This document shows, one piece after another, positions 24,190 to 35,400 of a DNA stretch of 64,000 nt. Origin of the DNA: Aphelocoma coerulescens. Lineage: Eukaryota > Chordata > Aves > Passeriformes > Corvidae. Position 1 is the stretch's first letter. The number at the start of each line of letters is the position of its first letter. The stretch covers positions 15,537,497 through 15,601,496 of the forward strand of contig NC_091016.1 of NCBI RefSeq assembly GCF_041296385.1, given 5' to 3'. The notes under the pieces are model-generated. The model did not search any database. It was not told where the DNA came from and saw only the letters and a list, made by a program, of their open reading frames with translations. A program made the position numbers and the translations under genes.

Positions 24190-25330
24190 CGTTCTGCGGA
24201 GCTCTGCCGTGGGGGGGAAGTCGACGCTGGGCGAGCCACCGAGCTTTCATCTGCTGCTAGAACTACTCCGTGATAGCTCCTGTTTTTCCCGAGAGAGAAG
24301 CCGGCGCCATCTTGTAACGCGTGTCATGGGCGGGTTTTCCTCTGGCATTTTGGGTCTTTGTTCCAGTGGGAGGACGGTGAGGTCTGACAGTTTGATATCT
24401 ACAAGTTACTTACTTATTTTTCCTTGCCTTGTGGGCATTCTGTTTGTTAATAAAGTGTTGGGTTTTTTCCACTTTCATCTATTAGTATTCCTTTCCTATT
24501 GCTGGAAAGGGATTGTTGGAACAGTTTAGAGGGGACAACTTATTCCAGACTGCCCTAAGTTTTCTCAAACTGAGACAGATGGCTTCACATAGGAACATCC
24601 CCAAGGCTGCTGAGAGGAAGGCACGGAGGAAGACAAACCTAGTTGTACCGGTTTGGCCAAATTTTGAAATATATCCCCTGAGAGAAGGCAGGTCACCACC
24701 CCTCCCCCACCAGCTTCAGGAAAAAATAAATTTTCCTCAAAGGAAAGTGAAAGAGATAAAAATTATTTCTTTAACAAACAAACGTGAAAAGGAAAATAAT
24801 GCTAAATAATAAAAATCTCTCGCTGTGGAGAAAAAACCTGGGAAAGTGTTAAGAGTCCTCCCTTTAGTCTCCTCGGAGCTGGGACTTGGCCCAGGGCCAG
24901 GCCCTCTGTGCTCGATGGAAAGTCCTCTCGACGTGCACTGATATTGAAGCAGTCCAGTAGAAAAGAGAGAAAATCTGAAATTCCAGGGAAGGAAAAAAAG
25001 TTCAACTCTCAGTCTCTCTCTGGAGAAAAAGAAACTGAACAACTGGCCAAAAACTGACCGGGCAGCCGCGAGCCAGGTGCCTCCTCCCTCCCCTGCCACA
25101 GCTGGAAAAAAAGTCGCTATCTCTGTGTGACCTTGAACAAGCTGCAAACTGCTTTGAAAAAGTTTTGCTCAGTTTTTCCTTCCCCTTCTCAGGCTCAGTT
25201 TAAAGGCATAAAAAGGCACAAAAATTAATTTCTGGGCATAGGGCAGCAATAAGGAATACACATCATAAAGTCACCCCAAGACACTAGTATTTCTGAGGGA
25301 AATTCTTTTACACCAAACCACCTGGAGTCA
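24190..25330. mobile_element. LTR-like retroviral fragments
   Basis: GTTAATAAAGTGTTGGG near 24450 followed by a T/C-rich tract looks like an LTR polyadenylation region on the plus strand. From about 24640 a second LTR-like stretch begins with CCGGTTTGGCCAAATTTTG. No gag, pol or env frame is visible. The class is not determined. Confidence 0.4.
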
Positions 25331-26741
25331 TCAAACAGCTGACCTGGCGTTTCGAGACATGGGCCAAGGGGGAACCTTTCAGTGTGTTTGGTCAAGGCCG
25401 GGCTATGCTCAAGGCAAAGGTGTGTCAGTGTACTCGGCTCCTTCTCTCCTCATGGTGTCCGGCAGGCACAGGAGCCCACAGCTCCTGCAGAAACCATCAC
25501 GGCACTCCGTGGGAGCAAACTTGTGTCCAGTCCTCACACAGAGCTCTGGTGTCCAGCACTGCACCTCCTTGGAATGAGGAATTGTTGCAGTGCTCTTGGA
25601 AGGAGCTAAGGAGGTTTGGCCTTCAGATCAGCTCCTTCCTAGCTCCTGATTTGCTGCCCTGGCTAAGCTGCTGCCTGTGGCAACACTTGGTTCACAGCTG
25701 ACAGCCCTGCTCTGCTGGCGGACAACCATTGCAGGAGCTTTTGCTGGGGTCATTGAACCTTTCAGATCTTCCCAAGGAGAGCTAAGGAGGGAACTTGTCA
25801 AAGGAGCATTGCCTGGGCAAAGCTTTTAACATTAAATCTTTTCTTTGTGCTCACTACCATGCACAGTAAATATTTGAGGAAGCAAGCTTCCTGCTCCAGA
25901 AATTCCCCAAATCTATCAGTTTTCCAGAAAGAAAGCACAGATTTGGGATGTGTAATTGCACTTTAATTCATTGTGCAGAAAAATACAGGAGCATTTCTTG
26001 TGAGCTGTGTGTCTAACCTAAGTGACCTTGCCACCAAGAACTTAGAAAAGTGGGGAGAGATGGAATCAGTGGCACAAGGATCTGCAGTGGGATTCTCCCG
26101 CAGGCCTGAGGAAAGTGCCCCGGGGTTCCACTGGGCCATGGCTTTTTACATCAAAACTTCATGCTTCACACTGGGGTGGTGAATCTTCCCTGGCCTTGTC
26201 AGGCCACACTGTGATCTCAGAAATGCTTGTTAGGCCTCAGCCTTGATGAACAGCCCCTGGACTAAGCTCCTCTTGAGCTTGCCCAAAACACTGAGTGCTC
26301 CCAGGAACTTGTGCTGTCTAACCAGATCCTGGGGTTTTCTATGAACACTCTTGGAAACTACTTTTCTTGCCTGAATGCCATAACATCCTTCTTCTCGCAC
26401 TTCCAAAGACAGGCTGCTGACCCAAAGTGCGGCCATGAGGAAGCATTTTATGACTGAAGCCCACTGTCTTGTGGCCCATCAACAGCGGCCCAAAAGGAAG
26501 CCCTCGAAGCTCTCCTGGACCACAGCAGCTGCCACTGGCAACCTCCAGTGGGGCCTCTCAGAGCCAGCGAGCTCAAGTTTCCTGTACTCACAGGATCGTC
26601 GATCAACAATGGATCCTGGGCCAATCCCCCCACTCCTCACGGCTCCAGTTTAACTACTGTTAAGCTTGAGTGCTGTTAAGCTTTTAGGCCACATTCCTTT
26701 TCATCCTTGTCCTTTCTCTCCCTTTGTCAAAACCCGTCTAA

Positions 26742-26770
26742 ACACACACACACACAAACACACACACACA
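26742..26770. repeat. (CA)n microsatellite
   Basis: About 14 CA units with one AAA interruption. Confidence 0.9.
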
Positions 26771-26939
26771 GAGTTCTCAGTTCATGTCTGGTTTGATTGA
26801 CTGCATTTTGTTTGTTGCTTTTTTCCCTTGTTGTGCCTTAAAGGACTAGTAAGTAATAGTGTGAATGTTGCCAACAAATTTTGTTGAGCTGTTACTTCAT
26901 ATTCTGCACTAGTTTGAAAACAAACCAGTGAGAAATCAC

Positions 26940-27430
26940 AAGACAGAACTGTAATTTAATAGGAAAATGAAAATAATTGCAATAGTACAAGAACACTGAC
27001 AGAGTCAGGATACAACCTGACACCCTGTTAATCAGGGTGGTGGTAGCAGCCCAGATGAAGTGGTCCTATTGAAGCAGTGATCCTGTTGAAGGGTCTGGTC
27101 TTCGGCTGAAGGTCCAGTAGTAACTCTTATCCTCTGGGAACCCAGGAGGGAAGAGCTGCTTGTGCTTCAATCCTACCTGATTATATCCAGGTGGGAATGC
27201 TTGGCTCCTCCCCCTGGGTGGAGCATCTCCCAAGGGGCTGATGTAATTCTGTGAGTCATGCAGTGGGTCATTGCTTGCCCATTAAACAGAGATAGCCTCC
27301 AGAGGGATTTAGCAAGGATGAGTCATGGTAGGAGATAACAAACACAGCCCCATCTCTTTTAACAGCTTGTGAAGGTGACAATAGAATACATACTGTTGGT
27401 TGCATCTTACACTGTAACCTAGGACATATT
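26940..27430 (-). mobile_element. Probable LTR fragment
   Basis: The stretch from TGTAATTTAATAGG to CTAGGACA resembles avian retroviral LTRs. The minus strand would start TGTCCTAGG. I could not find a target-site duplication, so the limits are approximate and no coding content is present. Confidence 0.4.
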
Positions 27431-27679
27431 CAATCTGGTTTTACTGATAACCTTGACAGTGAATTTTTAAGCAATCTCAGACACTCGTTCATAACAAGCC
27501 TTGGGAGCATGAGGTACAGGGCTGACATTGGAAAGCAGGAGAATCACTCTAAAGTGCCGAGTTTAAATGTCCATTTCATTTCTCTTCTATTTATTTCACT
27601 CGATTAAGCCAAGCCAAGCTTTTCTTGGAGGCAGAATGTGTGTGGGACGTACTACGCCATTATCCCATAACTCTGGGCT

Positions 27680-27785
27680 GAATGGCACCCAGGCTGCAGT
27701 ACAGATTTGAGGAACCCTTGTCACCTGTTCAATAACCTCACAGTTCGCTCATCCTTCTGCAAACAAGTCGCAAACAACGCTGTTG
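27680..27785 (-). repeat. Short inverted repeat, right copy
   Basis: Partner of 22410-22515, with a small extra duplication (GTTTGCGACTTGTTTGCAG) relative to it. Confidence 0.6.
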
Positions 27786-28254
27786 GACTGCTGTCCTGGG
27801 TAAATATACATACAGATGCCTTTTCCAAAGCAGTGCCTCTTTTGCCAGTGAAATACACGTCCTCTTCTTACCTATGGAATTGTGATTGAAGACACCTCTG
27901 AGCCAGATCTGTCTGAGATTGCAAAGGAGCAAAGCTTTGGGATTTGGGCACATTCTCTTTGTTGCTTTGCTCAGGCCTTTTGTGAGCACAGAATACATTG
28001 AGGCAGAAAACTGTAGACTATACAGGATCTTCTGGGTCCATTGTCCCCCAAACATGGTAATAGGTGGCCCCATTGGAATGCTAACTAACAAACAGCAGCA
28101 CAAATGACATGAAGAAAACATGGCAAAAGAGGAAGAGGAGAGGCCCTGTGAGGAAAGAATACCGTGAGACAGTGGCTTGTTGAGTCAGCTGCACTCTGAC
28201 AACCTCTAGGTCAGCAGGTCTCACATTCTCGGCTTGTTTTTTTTTTTAAATTAT

Positions 28255-28344
28255 TTTATTTAAAACCGAAAAAATCAAAATAAAAGATATACAGTTGAAA
28301 ATCTATTTTCAAAATGTAAAAGATAAAATCACAACACATTTATT
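28255..28344 (-). promoter_or_regulatory. Candidate polyadenylation signals downstream of exon 23
   Basis: Two minus-strand AATAAA hexamers lie at 28339-28344 and 28255-28260, about 870 and 950 bases past the stop. The second is followed by an A-run (minus-strand sense) at 28237-28247. No closer AATAAA was seen. Use by the gene is inferred. Confidence 0.35.
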
Positions 28345-28429
28345 CAAACCTACATCTACATATCAGAACATATGTACATCTGTAACTACAAAGCCTAAAG
28401 TATAAATCCAAATCTTCAAACATTCTTCG

Positions 28430-28559
28430 GACAGGCAGCACCTTCTTCCTGAGCTCGAGGAAAGAGAGCTCTTCTGGATAGGAGGCAAGGGCTTTGTCGG
28501 TTAGGGAACATAGGAAATGTCCAAGGAAAACTTCTTGATAAGACTGTAGCCAGTCAGTC
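28430..28559 (-). pseudogene. Degenerate exon-3 remnant of the fused cassette (minus arm)
   Basis: After a normal TTTGCAG acceptor the minus strand reads GLTGYSLIKKFSLDISYVP and then a stop. PLPPIQKSS survives further on in the same frame. It is the decayed copy of exon 3; no exon 4 or 5 copies follow. Confidence 0.6.
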
Positions 28560-29016
28560 CTGCAAAGTGGAGACACAAAATATAACAGAGGCCGCAATGC
28601 AAACCTAAAGCATCTGAAGCTATGTATTTAATGGGACAGACCACCTGGAAACTTCTAAAGAGCTGCACAGGGAAACACGCTCCTGCCAGCAGCCACTTGA
28701 GGCAGACCAGGGAGACACCCTGACCCACTTCCAGAGAGCCAGCACAGGAACAGCCTGGCCTCTGGGCTGCCCTGGGACAGCAGGGAGCCCAGAGCCCTGT
28801 GCTTTCCAGGAATGGCTCAGCTGCACACGCACCCTCCTGCTCCTCTCCCGGCCCCACAGCTGAGCAGCCCTACAGCTACACGGGGCACTGGGAGCTGCAC
28901 AGCTCATTGCAGGGGGCACATGCAGGGCAGAACTGTTCCCTGGCAATGTGCCCAGGCTCTCTAGGCTGGCACAAGAGCCTTCCTCCCGCCAGAGAGCGGC
29001 CCAGCTCCCGCCTTAC

Positions 29017-29086
29017 CTCTTTGTGAGGCTGAGCCATGCTCAGCCTTCACCTTGTCCTCAATCGGAAGTTGCTTCAGGCACCCCAT
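29017..29086 (-). pseudogene. Fused, 5'-truncated cassette exon 2 behind exon 23 (minus arm)
   Basis: The 3' part of an exon 2 copy (DKVKAEHGSASQRG, donor GAG|GTAAGG) is joined directly to sequence flanking the last exon. The join supplies an in-frame ATG at 29086 reading MGCLKQLPIEDKVKAEHG. It is the exact mirror of 2046-2115. It lies 127 bases past the stop of exon 23, so it falls in that gene's 3' UTR or starts another truncated copy. Confidence 0.5.
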
Positions 29087-29212
29087 GCCACGACTAGGAA
29101 GGGGGGTGGAGAGAGCGGGGGCAGGTGCACACCCTTCCTTTGCATTCTGTCATTTTTGGCACAGCTAAGAAGTCACATCCGGAGGTGTCCAACTCAGCAC
29201 TTTGTCATCTTT

Positions 29213-29466
29213 CTACAGGTCATCGACACTCCACCAGCCCAAAATGTTGGAGAGGTTTTCCTGCACATGCGGAGGCTGGCTGGCAGCATGCTTCCTCAGC
29301 TTGGCGCCCATCACCTTGTAGAGGGCGCAGGCAAGCTTGGTGACCACAGTGCAGACATTGGCGCTTCGGACAGGCAGCGCCTTGTTCCCCAGGAAGGACC
29401 AGAGCACGGGCAGGGCGTAGCGCTGGACGACTTTGGGGCTCCTGGGATAAACCCATCCCACAAGCG
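29213..29466 (-). CDS. TOGARAM2: TOGARAM2-like exon 23 (last exon, stop)
   Basis: 254 bp, residues 1163-1246 plus TAG. The acceptor is TTCCGGCAG|CG. It encodes ALVGWVYPRSPKVVQRYALP, then VLWSFLGNK and a C-terminal helix ending NILGWWSVDDL. It completes the second TOG domain. A near-identical copy is at 1666-1919 on the other strand. Confidence 0.9.
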
Positions 29467-32400
29467 CTGCCGGAAGAGAGACACAAACTTCTTAACCACC
29501 AGCCTTAATGCAAACAAGGATCTACCTCTACTTGTGATTTTGGGAGTCTCTTTGGCTAAGATCAGTGAAATAACAGTGAGAGCCTCATGATCCAGAAATG
29601 GGCAAAGCAGCTGAACATCCCCGAAACAGAACCACCAAGCTCTCAGGACTAATTTCTCCAAACAGAGCCTTGTACCTGTGGCAGACTTCACACCTTTACT
29701 AAATCATTCCACAATTTATTTCTGCATGAACAGTGACTGAAATGTCAAATTGCCGTTTATTTCCATTTAGAAGTTGTCGAAACCCACGCCAAAGATTTTG
29801 AAATGCACCATAGAGAGGCAGTTGAGAGATTTCTAATAAAAGGGATGATTCCATTGTTGTGACCTTTGATGTCAAGTGCCAAAAGTCTCATCTGGCTCTT
29901 CCCTTTGCTTGGTGGCACACGGCAAAGGGCAGTATTAGACCACACTTGGAAACTCCAGCCCACCAGAGATGGGTGCTGTTTGACAGCTGGATTTGAAACA
30001 TCAGTGACTAGCCGGTGTCTTTGGCAGAAGGCTTTTGTGGCTTCTAACAAACAGCTGTTTCAAACCTCAGGCTGTCTTAGGTAATTAGCCAGACCCCATT
30101 GCCATGGCATTGGAGCATCTCCAAATTTTAATGGCATTTCCCCTCACAATGTTAATGGCATTTTTTCTTACAATGTGCGCTGAAATAGGGGAATAGAGAG
30201 AGAAGAATGCTACACAGGGGACAGAAATGTAACCAAAACACAAGTGTTCTCTCCCGCTGTCTCCAAAGCCTGCTCTCTGCTCATTTTCTGAACTGTATCA
30301 AACACAGACAAAAATCTACTACCAACAGGCTCCTTGCATGGCAGATCTGGCTGAGAGATCAAAACCTGATATGGTCTGGGGACCATTCTTATTTTCTGAC
30401 CAGGCAAAATGTTATGTAGTCGCCATTTATTATTCTGTAGTGGAAGAGACTTCATTTTCTCTATGCTGTTAATCCACCAGCAGTCATCAACATTTAAACA
30501 GCTCCTGAAAGTACCTAAAACCAATTTTGCTAAGCAGGAAAAGGCTTACGGTACCCATTTTAAAATGGGAGTTCATTTGAGCTTACATGCAATTAAAGAC
30601 ATCGGTCACTACGCAACTTGCGCAGAGAAATCTCAGAGAGATTGCCACTAAATCTCAGAGAGAGCATCTGCTCTTTCTAAAGAAGTCCTAATTCATGTTT
30701 AATGCCTTTATTTGAAAAAGAGATTAAAATAGCTGCAAAACTAAATTCCCTATTCCTGGAGATCTACTTTATTCAAATGCTCTGTAAAGGGCCTTTGACA
30801 CTCCAATGGCTGAAGGTGCCCTTTTGAGATTCAGAATGAAGACACAAAGTGTATTAAACCTTGCATTTAAAGATGCTGGCATAATTAGCAGTGGATTTAG
30901 CCCCAGCTAAAGCAAGGCTATAAATAAAGCAAGGCTGTACACTGTCTTCTCTAGCGTATATTGAGATTATCATTTTTCCATCCCTTGGCTATTGCTGACA
31001 TAGCAAGCTCCTCTGAGCAATCAATTATCAGCTGCATTTGGAGCATTTTGGGCAGCGCTGACATAGGAAGACCCTGACTGCACACCCTGAAATGCTCAGT
31101 CCAATGGCACTTTGACAGCACAGGCAGGGAGCCTCAGCACTCTGCTTCTGCCCCTCTGCCCCCAAAGGCTGCCTTGCACAAAATCCGGGCCTCGTTAGGC
31201 TCGTGTGGGCTGAGTTTTGACCTAAGCTGTGACCCCCAGGCACTGCAGGCTTCCACCTCAAAACTTTCCAAGAGCAAAGCAAGAATTCTGTGAGGACAAA
31301 ACAAATGGATCCCCTGAAACAGCATTTGCCACCATTTCCCCTAAAGGATCAGAGCTGTCCCGGAGCTTCCAAGAGAGGAGCCAGCTTGGGAATTTTTAGC
31401 CCCTCCCTTTCCTGGAGGCGGCCCCAGTGAGAGCTCAGCCCCGAGGCCGAGCGCCACCCCCATCTCAGATGCTGCACACCTCTGCAGCAGCCAGGGAAAA
31501 CCTGCCCAATACACCTTCCATGGGTATTGGGCAGGAGGGACAAGCTCAGCACCTCCTGATTTGGACCTGTCTATTCACTGGCATTCCCTGTAAATTCTGC
31601 CTCGGAAGACCTCTTGGCTTAGAAGGGGAGGCCATACCTGAGAGATGCTCCGTGACATCCAGCAGAGCTTGGCCCTTCAGTTCACTCCTTCGGTGGCTGA
31701 ACTCTTTCATCAGTGATACTTTATCTACAAGGGAAACACACATTTCTGCTCTCTCTTCTGAGGTCATAAGAGAAAGGCCAGTGGGGAGGGAAAGGGCAGG
31801 GGCAACTACATTTTGTAAAAGAAAGGAAATTCCTGCCGATTTTTGAATCCTTTTCTTCTTTCCTTCCAGCCTACTTGGGAGGATTTTAAATTCCAAAAGA
31901 AAAGCTCTCCTTTCACATTTATAAATCCAAAGTTGTCTGCTGTACCAGGAGCTATGTAAAACATTTCACATCAGGGACCTCAAGAGTTCAATCACATGTA
32001 AGCAGTGAAAAGGTTTTGCATCCCAGAGCTTTGCAGAAGTGATCTTCTCCCTCCCCTCTGGAAAAGGGTGAGAAGGCTCCAAAATTCACACATCCATTCC
32101 CACCTGAAGGATAAGCTGTTTTTAAATTGCAGGTTACCTGTGTGGATCTAGGGACAAGACACCAAGTTACTCATACAAGAGCTATTACTGTTCAGTGCCT
32201 CAGTATCCTGTGGGTTTCTGTAACATCTGTGAAATCAGATCTTGGCAGAGAGACTGGAAAATGAACTGATTTCCCAATACTTGACCGTCGTATGTATTTT
32301 AGTTTTCCTTGTGCCTATCTGTTGCGGTTTTGGGGGTCTTGTTTGAGTTTAGACACTGTTGCCTGCATTGTCCTGCAAGCCTCCAGTCCTACCACTCTAA

Positions 32401-35400
32401 TAAGCCAAGGCAAGCTTTTCCTGGAGACAGAACGTGTGTGGGATGAACTGTGGTCCCTCGCAGGGTCACCAGGGCTGGCAGTGACAAAGCAGGCAATCTG
32501 CTTCATTGGGAACCACTACAGAGCTACACCCCAGTGTGGGTTTCAGTAGCAGGGTATTATTAAGAGCTCCTTTCCTGCATGAGATACAAAAAGGAGGTCC
32601 CAAATGATCTTCATGCAAGCATGCAGTAAAGAACTGATCCTGCTGTCCTAATGAAGCTAATGCCTATAATGTGGAGCCTCCCAGGAGGCTGCTCTGCAGA
32701 GGTTCTGATGCACCGGCGTCCCTTCATGCCAACAGCAAAGCTATTCATTTGGGAAGTCAAATGGGGACCAGGAAAACTCCAAACATCCCTTTGGCCCTGA
32801 ATTCCAGCAAAGCTGTAGTCCAGCACTTCCTCTTCAGACAAGCAGCACAGAGCCAAGGGCTCCTGGGACTTTTGGGAAATGCCGATGCACATTCAGGCCT
32901 GTTGGGGGACTGGTGCGTAAGGACTGCACCTGCACAGCTTCTGGTGGATGTCAGCTGGAGGTTTCCACAGACAACAACAGCTGTCAAGGCACTCAGCGTT
33001 CTCTTGACTTGCAGAGGCAGAGACACAGTTGAGGAGAGTCCATGCCAGGGCTCAGCCTTACCTAAGTGAGCCATGGATGCTTCCAGCGCTTTCACAGCTG
33101 CGGCATAAACCCCGGGGTCCTTTGAGTTTAGGTTGTTTGTTATTCCTTCAACCAAACAGATGATCACCGGGTTTAAGGCATCTTTCAGGACGCCTATGAT
33201 TTCAGCCAGCACGTCCAGCGCCTTCTGCTTCACTTTCTTGTGCGTATCACCAAGTCTCGGGACAAAATAATCAAAAATCTGTGAAGAGAACAAACAACAT
33301 GAAAGCTGGATTAAAATGTCCTTGTTTGAGGAAGGGATGTAGAAATGAGCACTCAGCAATGTAAAAGATGAAAGTGATCCTTCCTGTCAGGTCAGCACTT
33401 GCTTGCACAATTTTCCTGTGGGCCACTCACTGGAATGGTTGCGCAACCTCATGCTGGTTGAAAGATTTTCATATATTTTGAAGAGGTTTGGGCGGGGACA
33501 GAATAGTTCCTATGGTGTTTCCCTCCACATTTAAATCATTAAATTAATCCCATTTATTGATGCAAAACAGTATCTTTGCTTTCCAAGTATGGAACCAGAT
33601 ATTTACAATGCCCGTTTTTCTACACAGTTGTCTCAAGTTCTGAGGGCAGTTATGATTTTGCCAAAACTATGGCTGGAGGAGATCCAGGTTTTGTTCCGTC
33701 TGTCTCAGAACCTGTGTCTGGAGAAGTGCAGGGCTCGGATCAACTCTTCCAGGATCCAGACCAATTGTCTACCTAGCAGGTAGACTTCTGAAATTTAATG
33801 TGCTGTACCGCTCTCATTAGAGCAGGTTCAGTCCCTTGACAGCCACATTATCAGGCACCATTTTCTGGACAAAGGGAAAAAGCAGCTCCTGGGAGGAGAA
33901 GGAAGAGATCTGTCCCTAGCTATTTCCCTCCTTTTCCAAAGAGAAAAAAACGACCCCCCCAAGAAGGGTGAGCACCGTCTTTACCAAGAGGAATAGGGAT
34001 GCCGATGGAAACGAGTAGCCAGAGTTGTGCCTGTGCAAGACAAGTCGGAGTTTACAGAAGTATCCTTTGAAAAAAATTGGTTTAAACCTGCCCAGCCTGA
34101 TACTTCTCTTCCCCATCCAAACCCATTTTTTTGTCTAGAGAATAATTGCCACGCTTTCAGTGGCTGCATTCCCTTCACTTAACCCAAGTGGGAGTAGGAG
34201 ACAGCAGAAGTTACACCAGCAGAAAACTCTGTCCTCATTTGATGAACAACATCAATAGGCACCTGCCAGACAAATATATCTGGACTGAAATAACTTGTCC
34301 TGAAGCGTGGAGCTGAATTAAATATTTCAGGGTAAGAGGCACCAGCCTGTCCCACACAGCCAGGATGTAGTGCCAAGACACACTGAATTAACTTTCCTGC
34401 TACAGGCTTGGGAAAGGAGCTAAAGGAAAGGAACAATGAAGACACCCTACATACTTGGACAGTGTTAGTGGAGACGAGCTGGGGGCTGGTTTTACACAGG
34501 TCTAGGAGGAGTGCCACTCCTTCCATCCGTGTCTTAAACTCCTTGGCTTCCAGGAGATTGTAAAGCTTCTGGAGTGGCTCCGTTTCTTTCACAGCCAGAG
34601 GTAACGTGACCTGGGCTTTTGGGCGGCGTAGGAGGCGTTCATCAGAGGTAGACTTCACCCTGGAAAATAAAACCAAATGAGGACCTGTTGGTGATCATAC
34701 CTTCGGTTAACTGTGAGCAGAACATCTTGCGGAGGTTTCCTAATGATGTGATTTCAAGCTAGAAAATCCTGACCTGAAAAACAACGTGACACCTCATGAC
34801 AATCATTACAGGAGACAATCTGCAAGCAACATTCTCACCAGTGCTTACTCAGGAAAACCAAGGATGAGATGCATCTCACTTATCTCCAGACAGCTTCCCA
34901 GGTACACATGTCGCACTGCTTTGTGAGGAAAGAGAGACGCTATTTCCAAGTTTAAATGCCTCATCATGAGGGAGGTGTGTGTCTTATAATAAGGAAACTC
35001 ATCCCTCTGGAGAAGTGTCTCTACAGCAGGCATGACAATCTGGAAAAGTAGCTCAGATGCATCTGAACAGATGGATAGGGGCATATCTGAAGGATCCAGA
35101 AAATCAGTAACAGGGATAAAAACAGAAGCCAGACATCCCAGCACTACGCTCACATGATTGCTTCCCTAGAGACTAGATCCACAGCCTAACAAACCCACTG
35201 GGAACAACTCTCTTGGATCAGCCGGTCTCTTCCATGAGCATGGGAAGATCCTGACTATGCTACTGAGCCATGTGGTCACTCTCCTGCCAGCGCTGACCAT
35301 GACAGAGCTAAATAAATCCCCTCTGTTATCAGTGGACAACAGGTACAAGTAGCTCTCCCACTGGCAGGAAGAGACAGCAAGGACCAAATTCCTGTCTCAA

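Larger units (their letters stand above)
22516..28230. other. Repeat-rich region between the arms, no gene seen
   Basis: Apart from the LTR fragments, dispersed repeats and (CA)n listed separately, I see no exon with family resemblance. Open frames are short and unsupported. It separates the broken end of the plus copy from the 3' end of the minus gene. Confidence 0.6.
28616..31131. repeat. Inverted repeat A, right arm
   Basis: Partner of 1-2515. Contains exon 23, the fused exon 2 and about 1.66 kb of the mirrored intron 22. Outside 31131 the sequence is unique to the complete gene. Confidence 0.9.

Noticed and set aside
22516..28230. Candidate protein-coding gene between the arms
   Set aside because: Only short frames without splice-consistent neighbours or family signatures.
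23460..32660. Possible intact endogenous retrovirus between LTR-like pieces
   Set aside because: No gag, pol or env-like frame was found; only LTR-like and unclassified fragments.
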